Assembly (NCBI GenBank): GCA_019914995.1
Contig: CM034134.1
Coordinates: 6,332,463-6,396,462 of the forward strand
Origin: Acanthochlamys bracteata
Lineage: Eukaryota; Streptophyta; Magnoliopsida; Pandanales; Velloziaceae
DNA length: 64,000 nt
Direction: 5' to 3'
Positions within the stretch are counted from its first letter, which is position 1. Each line of letters starts with the position of its first letter. Shown here piece after piece: positions 58,804-64,000 of this stretch. Below the pieces are notes generated by a model that was not told the origin of the DNA, ran no database searches, and saw only the letters and a list, made by a program, of their open reading frames with translations. The position numbers and the translations under genes were made by a program.

Positions 58804-60650
58804 TTCATTGTGCGGGATTTGCCACATCGATTTTGCCCCCTAGGCATTGCCAGGGGACCAGATTGTATACATGTATTTTAACTGTGTGACAAATTGTGGG
58901 CGCTTGATTTTCTTCGCCAACCTTTATTTACTAGTAATATAATTATGTTTTGGTAAAATGTAACTTCGCACTTTTCAATAGGGCAATTGTTGCACATTTT
59001 TTATAGTGGCAGCAGCTTCTGAAATCCACATTTCGAGGGTTGTGCACGTGTAATGGATAGTACCAACTTCAATAAGTGACGATGAGCAATATTTTTTGAG
59101 ACAATTCCACGGTAAATAGAAGTGATTTTATTCAAGAAGAGCGATAATATGCACAATTAAAAAGCAGCATTGTTTTTGTCACGGATCACATGGAGTGCGT
59201 AATAATGAGTCTATGAAAGTGAGTTATAAATTAAAATTTTATTAAAATTAAAATTCGATATAAAAATAAAAATAAAATAATTTTAATTTAAAATTTAAAT
59301 TAAAACACGTCTTTAAAGTAACTAACGGTCTTTTCTTTGAAACTACCCGATCACAGTCTCTGGAACTTTTGATGTGATCAACATCTGGTAAAAAAATCTG
59401 GATCTCTGAAACCTGTTTTTTAAATTCTTCAGTCTTCACACATGGTGGAGCCATACCATTCTCTGCAGTACTTGTTTGTCTCTCCTGGGCTGAGATAAGA
59501 GAGAGAGCTGATACCAGAGAATTTAGTTTCAAAAAATTGTGATTGTAGTGCACCATTCCAGGCTGTCTTCTTGAAGTCCTACAAAATTTGAAATGCAAAT
59601 GAACTGCTATGTGATGCTTTTGTTGTTCTGATTAGTCCATATCAAAGGATCAGAAGGTAGAATTTATTCAGTGGAGTGAAGCTTTTTAAAGTTGTCACAT
59701 AATGCATTCTGAATCTTTGATTCATATGTTTATTTATATACATTCCATTTCAGATCAAAGATTTAGACAGATCATCACATGTAAAGCTTTTACAATAATA
59801 GAAGTACACATTTATTCTGCATAGAAAAGTCATGAAGATTTAACATAGATTTTCTTCTTCATACACGTCCTTAATCACACAGATAGATATGATGATGATA
59901 AGAGGTTGTCGACAGTGGTAGAGCAAATTATTATTTCTACTTGCCGTCATAATAAATCATGAAAATCTTTAGCTAAAATTAGTGTGTCAAAGTCTCTATA
60001 TATAGTGAACTCAAGCTGTTTCCTTCGTTCTACGTCACGGGATTGGAACTCCCGTAGTAGCATGTTATGATATAAGTTCTTCCATGTATCCATCCACATT
60101 AATATTCAAGAAGAATTCATTCAATCCTTGCCCTAAAATTGAACCCTGATCTCTTTGAAGTCTATGCATTAAGTTCTTTGAAGTCTCTTTCAAATGCCGA
60201 ACAGCCTATAGTTGTGCCCTGACATTTCAAGAGAGAAAGAGTAGCTGTGTGAAAAAGGCCTCTAACTTTTGTCTCTACGAACACTGGCACTCCCATCATT
60301 GCCATTGTTTCTCTTTTTTACTTCTTCCTTTCACTGTTACTCATATGTTGTTGTTTCTCACACCAAAACCAAAGAAGAAAAGAAAACTGAGAACAAAAGC
60401 AAAGCAATGTAAAGAAAAGAAAGGGAATTTGAAGTGGCCTAGTGATTCTCTTTCTCTACTGCTGCTTGCTTTGAGTTGACGAGTTGTTACAAGACTTTTA
60501 GAAGAAGAAGAGCACGGAGGAAGACGACGGTAGTATCTTTCTTTAGCTGCATGACTTTTAGCGGATGTTTAGTTTTGCTTTTCAATTATTATAATACTAG
60601 TTGAAATTATGCCTAAGTATATAATGATTAATAATGACATCAATATTGTA
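58804..60650. other. 3' flank and spacer
   Basis: Begins with the probable 3' untranslated region of the GRAM-domain gene. The rest is AT-rich with no recognised gene. A Lys-rich 76-residue frame at 60249-60479 begins at a non-ATG codon and has no domain. Confidence 0.45.
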
Positions 60651-60692
60651 ATCAAATTCTTAACAAGCAGGATCAAATTCTTAACAAGCAGG
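60651..60692. repeat. 21-bp perfect tandem duplication
   Basis: Two copies of atcaaattcttaacaagcag plus g, back to back (60651-60671, 60672-60692). A simple local duplication. Confidence 0.9.
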
Positions 60693-61944
60693 ATTAAAGA
60701 ATTCACATGCATAAAATTAGACTTTTCAACTAATCTAGTGCAGAAAGAAGAATAATGACTCTTCATTAAAGAGATATTTGAGGATGCTTATAGCATTATT
60801 TTTATTTTTAAAGAGTTTCTACATTTTTTATATAAGTATTTTATAATATTTTATTATAAAATTTTAAAATTTTAAAAATTATAAGTGAATTATAATTGCA
60901 TAATTTTTATATGTATAATGTTTTATATAAAAAATATTAAACTCATTTTTCAAAATTTTTCACAATATGTTTTGTTTTAAAATATTACTTATCATAGACA
61001 CTCACGTACAATCTGCCGCGAGAAGATATTCCTACAAATCTTTTTTCATTTTTCTACACTTCGAACTTTACAAGTGCACATTTGATTTATGGAGTTAGTA
61101 GTAAACCTACTGCGTTTCTTAATGGGAAAATTTTGAAGTTATTAGTTTCACAAAGGTTCATGCTGCACTAGCGGAGATTCTAAATATTACTAGTGAAATA
61201 TTTGTTTAATTAGTAGGAAATTGCTGTTTCTGCAATTTTTATTATCTAATAAAAATGGTACATGAACTAGGACTGTTTACTTGTTTTAAAGTGATCAAAA
61301 AATAATTTAGAAATTGAATTCTGAAAAAATATGTTACTGAAAAGTAAATTTTTGAGAGTTATTTGACATTAATTTTTTGACAAAAAAAAGAAATAGTTAT
61401 AGATGAAATATTTACACCCGTATTAGCTCCATGCGAAATGTTTTTTTTTTATTATCTAAAAGTGAATTTTTTAATAAAATTTATTTGAATGACTTTTTAT
61501 AATTTTTAGAATAATTTATTTTGTAAATATTTAGTTTATGAAAATTTATTATTTTAAAATATCACTTTTATTAAAAAAGCTCGACCCTCTAAGTGGTATC
61601 GAACATATGAACCAATTTAGTAGTTCACTTCGCAGGGCATCCACGAAGATAATCAACTAGAAATTATTAGACAAAATGTGTCAACAGACTTCATTAACTT
61701 GCGATTATATGAAGACAACTATTATTAATGATAAGTTTGCTTAACACAATCTTTTTTCAATCCAAATTATCATAAAAGTTAGTAAATTTAAACAAAATGA
61801 GATTTAAAGTTTAATTCTAAATTTTAATCCATCTCAACCATTGGTCCACATGGAATCCCAATTGATGTTTAAAGACATTTAAACTAAGTGGGCATTATTT
61901 GGTTATCAAATTTGCTTAATATTATATTTTAAAGAGTGGACAGA
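60693..61944. other. AT-rich spacer
   Basis: No coding signal, RNA or clear repeat recognised. Confidence 0.5.
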
Positions 61945-63030
61945 TGCGAAATGAATAGAAGGAGAATTCTCTAGTGCCTATTTATAAACATAAGGAAGAC
62001 ATTCAAAATTTTATGAATTATAGAGAAATTAAACTCATGAGTCATACAATGAAACTATAAGAGAATTTAATGAAAATAGATTCAGATGTAATTCAAAATT
62101 TTCAAATAATCAATTTGATTTTATGCTATGAAGATCTACTATACAAGTGATTTATCTATTAAAAAGATTGATGAAACAATATAAAGAAAAGGAGGAAGAT
62201 TTATAAATTTTAAAGATTTAGGGAAAGCCTACGATAAAGTACCTAGAGAAGTGTTACGATGGATGTTAGAGAGAAAAAATATACTTAATATCTAGATATA
62301 GATCATTAAGGATATTTACGATAGAGTAACCATTAAAATATACTGTAACCATTGATATTAGTAAAACGTTTTCTATTACTATAGGCTTACATCAATGCTT
62401 AGTTTTAAGTTCTTACATATTTGTCTTAATAATGGATGAACTCATTCGACATATTCAAAATTAAGTATCATGATGTATGTTATTAAAGTCGATGACATAG
62501 TTTTAGTTGATGAGATAAAAGAAAATTAAATTATAAACTATAATGTTAGAAGAGTACCTTAGAAGCTAAAGATTTAAATTAAGTAGGACTAAAATAAAAT
62601 ATACATATTGTTATTTTAGTAAAGACAAAAATGAGATAATATTGTTGTTACCATAGACGATTGTGTTGTTTCATAAGAAATGAAGAATTGAAGAACATAT
62701 TACGCATAAAATTAAAATAGGATAGATGAAATTGCGAGTTACTAATGTACTCTTGTGTGATAGAAAATTTGCTTTAAGATATAGGCTTATGTGGTTTGTC
62801 TATGTCTTACGCAGATCTAAATACGCTGCAGTGCAAACGAGTGATGCGTTCTTTTGAACACTTTCAGCAAAAAGAGGTAAGCAAAATTAACTTAGCCTAC
62901 GATAGTGGCGAAAGATATAGAAGAATTTGACATTTCACTAAATCTGGTTTATAATCCAATAAAATAGAGAAAACGGATTCATTTAGTTGATCACGCAAGT
63001 GGGATAAAGACTTAGTTTGTTGTTGTCGTA
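61945..63030 (+). pseudogene. LINE (non-LTR retrotransposon) reverse transcriptase remnant
   Basis: A heavily decayed but collinear RVT_1 domain. In order: LVPIYKHKEDIQNFMNYREI and KLMSHTMKL (about 61970-62060); then INFKDLGKAYDKVPREVLRWML (62200-62270; the first catalytic Asp region, usually FIDLEKAYD); then YVIKVDDIVLVDE (62476-62515), in which the catalytic DD survives but the usual F-A before it is changed. Near 62740-62800 the C-terminal landmarks appear, and the end (62940-63010) has EFDISLNLVYNPIE-like and HLVDHASG-like text. Many stops. Such LINEs copy their RNA directly onto nicked DNA. The 5' part is missing, as is common for LINEs. Confidence 0.8.
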
Positions 63031-63059
63031 TAAATTTTGGTTTTGAATAGCTTTACTAA

Positions 63060-63238
63060 GTGCGTATTTTAATTATGTGAAAGTGAATTTCGTGAAGCAA
63101 GTTTTATAAAAGTGAAATGAGAAGTAAATTTTAGAGTGGTCATTAAAATCTGTGAAGTAAAGTTTGGATGTGAAAGAAACGTTAGAATTCAAAATATCTA
63201 GAGAGGAAGTAGAGTTATTTTGCAATTAAAACATGCCG
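63060..63238. mobile_element. Tourist/Harbinger-like MITE, copy C
   Basis: A 179-bp element with GTGCGTATTTTAATT and, reverse complemented, CGGCATGTTTTAATT as ends, flanked by TAA (63057-63059 and 63239-63241). The interior shares gtgaaagtgaatt and agtaaatttta with copies A and B. It lies just downstream of the LINE remnant. Confidence 0.65.
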
Positions 63239-64000
63239 TAAATGTTCTGAGAAAACAAAAAAAAAACAGTGTTCCATGATAATGTATATTCCTACAAAAA
63301 TTATTATATTTGAATACCAAAATTTACTCTCTTACAAAAATTCGGATGTACTAAATTAAAATATTCAAGCGAACTTAAAAAATAATCATTATAGAAAATT
63401 TTAGAAAAAATAAATGTGTTTTGACGCTCTTAGAGATTTATTAGTTTTGAAATTTTATGTTGATGGCCCGTTAAAATATACACCGATAAAGAAAAAAGAA
63501 TTAAGGGTGATTTCTATATTCCACTAGGTTCGATTTTTTTTCTTTTGGTCTCCATAGAACTTGTTAATTAATTTTGTATATAAGGTGACTTAACTTATAG
63601 CTAAGAAGTTATTTTCAGATAAGGGGACATAAAATAAAAGAAATAAAGGTTCCATGAACGTTTCATTCAAACTATCTGGTTACATATTTTTTAATAAATT
63701 TTTTATAATACTTTATAATTTTATTTAAAAATTTAAAAACGAAAAAATTATATTTCTATGATAATATTATTATTTTTTAAAATAAAAAATAGGATCTATC
63801 TTTTAAAGTATTTTAAAAATATTTTTAATTTTAGAAATTGTACTTTATAAGTATTTCTCGAGGTCTCCTAAATTTAAGTAGGGCGCACACAAAATTGGAT
63901 TCATTTTTGGACCACAATAGGATTATCAATAGAAAACAAAAATATATGCATAAGCTTTCTGGTGCTTTCCAATCTTACCAAGATAAGGTTTTGATTTGAA
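63239..64000. other. AT-rich spacer to the window end
   Basis: No gene or repeat recognised. Confidence 0.5.

Noticed and set aside
60249-60479. A 76-residue Lys-rich frame downstream of the GRAM-domain gene
   Set aside because: It starts at a non-ATG codon, has no domain and no splice or promoter support.
1-64000. CRISPR array, bacterial operon, tRNA or rRNA genes
   Set aside because: No regularly spaced identical repeats with unique spacers, no prokaryotic genes and no tRNA or rRNA structure was seen. The content is plant nuclear.

Overview
The window looks like nuclear DNA of a flowering plant, most likely a eudicot. It is strongly AT-rich, carries only two intact host genes (both with many introns and GT-AG splice sites), and is otherwise filled with plant transposable elements: Ty1/copia, Ty3/gypsy, CACTA, Mutator-like, hAT, Tourist-like MITEs, a solo LTR and a LINE. 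I see no bacterial, organellar or viral genes, and no tRNA or rRNA. The species cannot be named from this sequence.

Layout. 1-2.4 kb: AT-rich spacer with two Tourist-like MITEs. About 2.4-30 kb: a nest of insertions. An old copia element on the plus strand (copia-1) has its 5' LTR, primer-binding site, gag and pol at 2.4-5.8 kb. Its reverse transcriptase is cut by a 7.6-kb CACTA element (5.8-13.4 kb) and resumes at 13.4-14.26 kb. A second copia element on the minus strand (copia-2, 14.3-19.25 kb) follows, and one of its LTRs holds a 743-bp MITE. Remnants resembling the copia-1 LTR lie at 20.9 and 29.7-30.0 kb. They flank a foldback MITE and a 7.1-kb Mutator-like element with very long (about 1.8-2.0 kb) terminal inverted repeats, the two joined by one TA microsatellite. 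30.8-33.9 kb: an intact six-exon FSH-type serine hydrolase gene. 34-42 kb: another copy of the 8-bp-TSD MITE, a 53-bp tandem repeat and a degenerate hAT transposase on the minus strand. 42.3-46.8 kb: a degenerate minus-strand gypsy element with both LTRs. 47.6-48.7 kb: an inverted repeat and a hAT-like MITE just upstream of the second gene. 49.0-58.8 kb: an intact four-exon GRAM-domain (GEM-like, ABA-responsive type) gene. Its long introns hold a solo LTR with a perfect target-site duplication, a large direct repeat and a Tourist-like MITE. 58.8-64 kb: spacer with a decayed LINE reverse transcriptase and a third close Tourist MITE copy.

The two host genes are unrelated in function and are separated by transposon debris. 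The transposase and retrotransposon genes all show frameshifts or stops. One exception is a small two-exon gene inside the CACTA element whose predicted splice restores an open frame. The most distinctive structure is the long-TIR Mutator-like element, whose arms contain their own tandem repeats in unequal copy number. All homology calls were made by reading translated motifs by eye. No database search was run.
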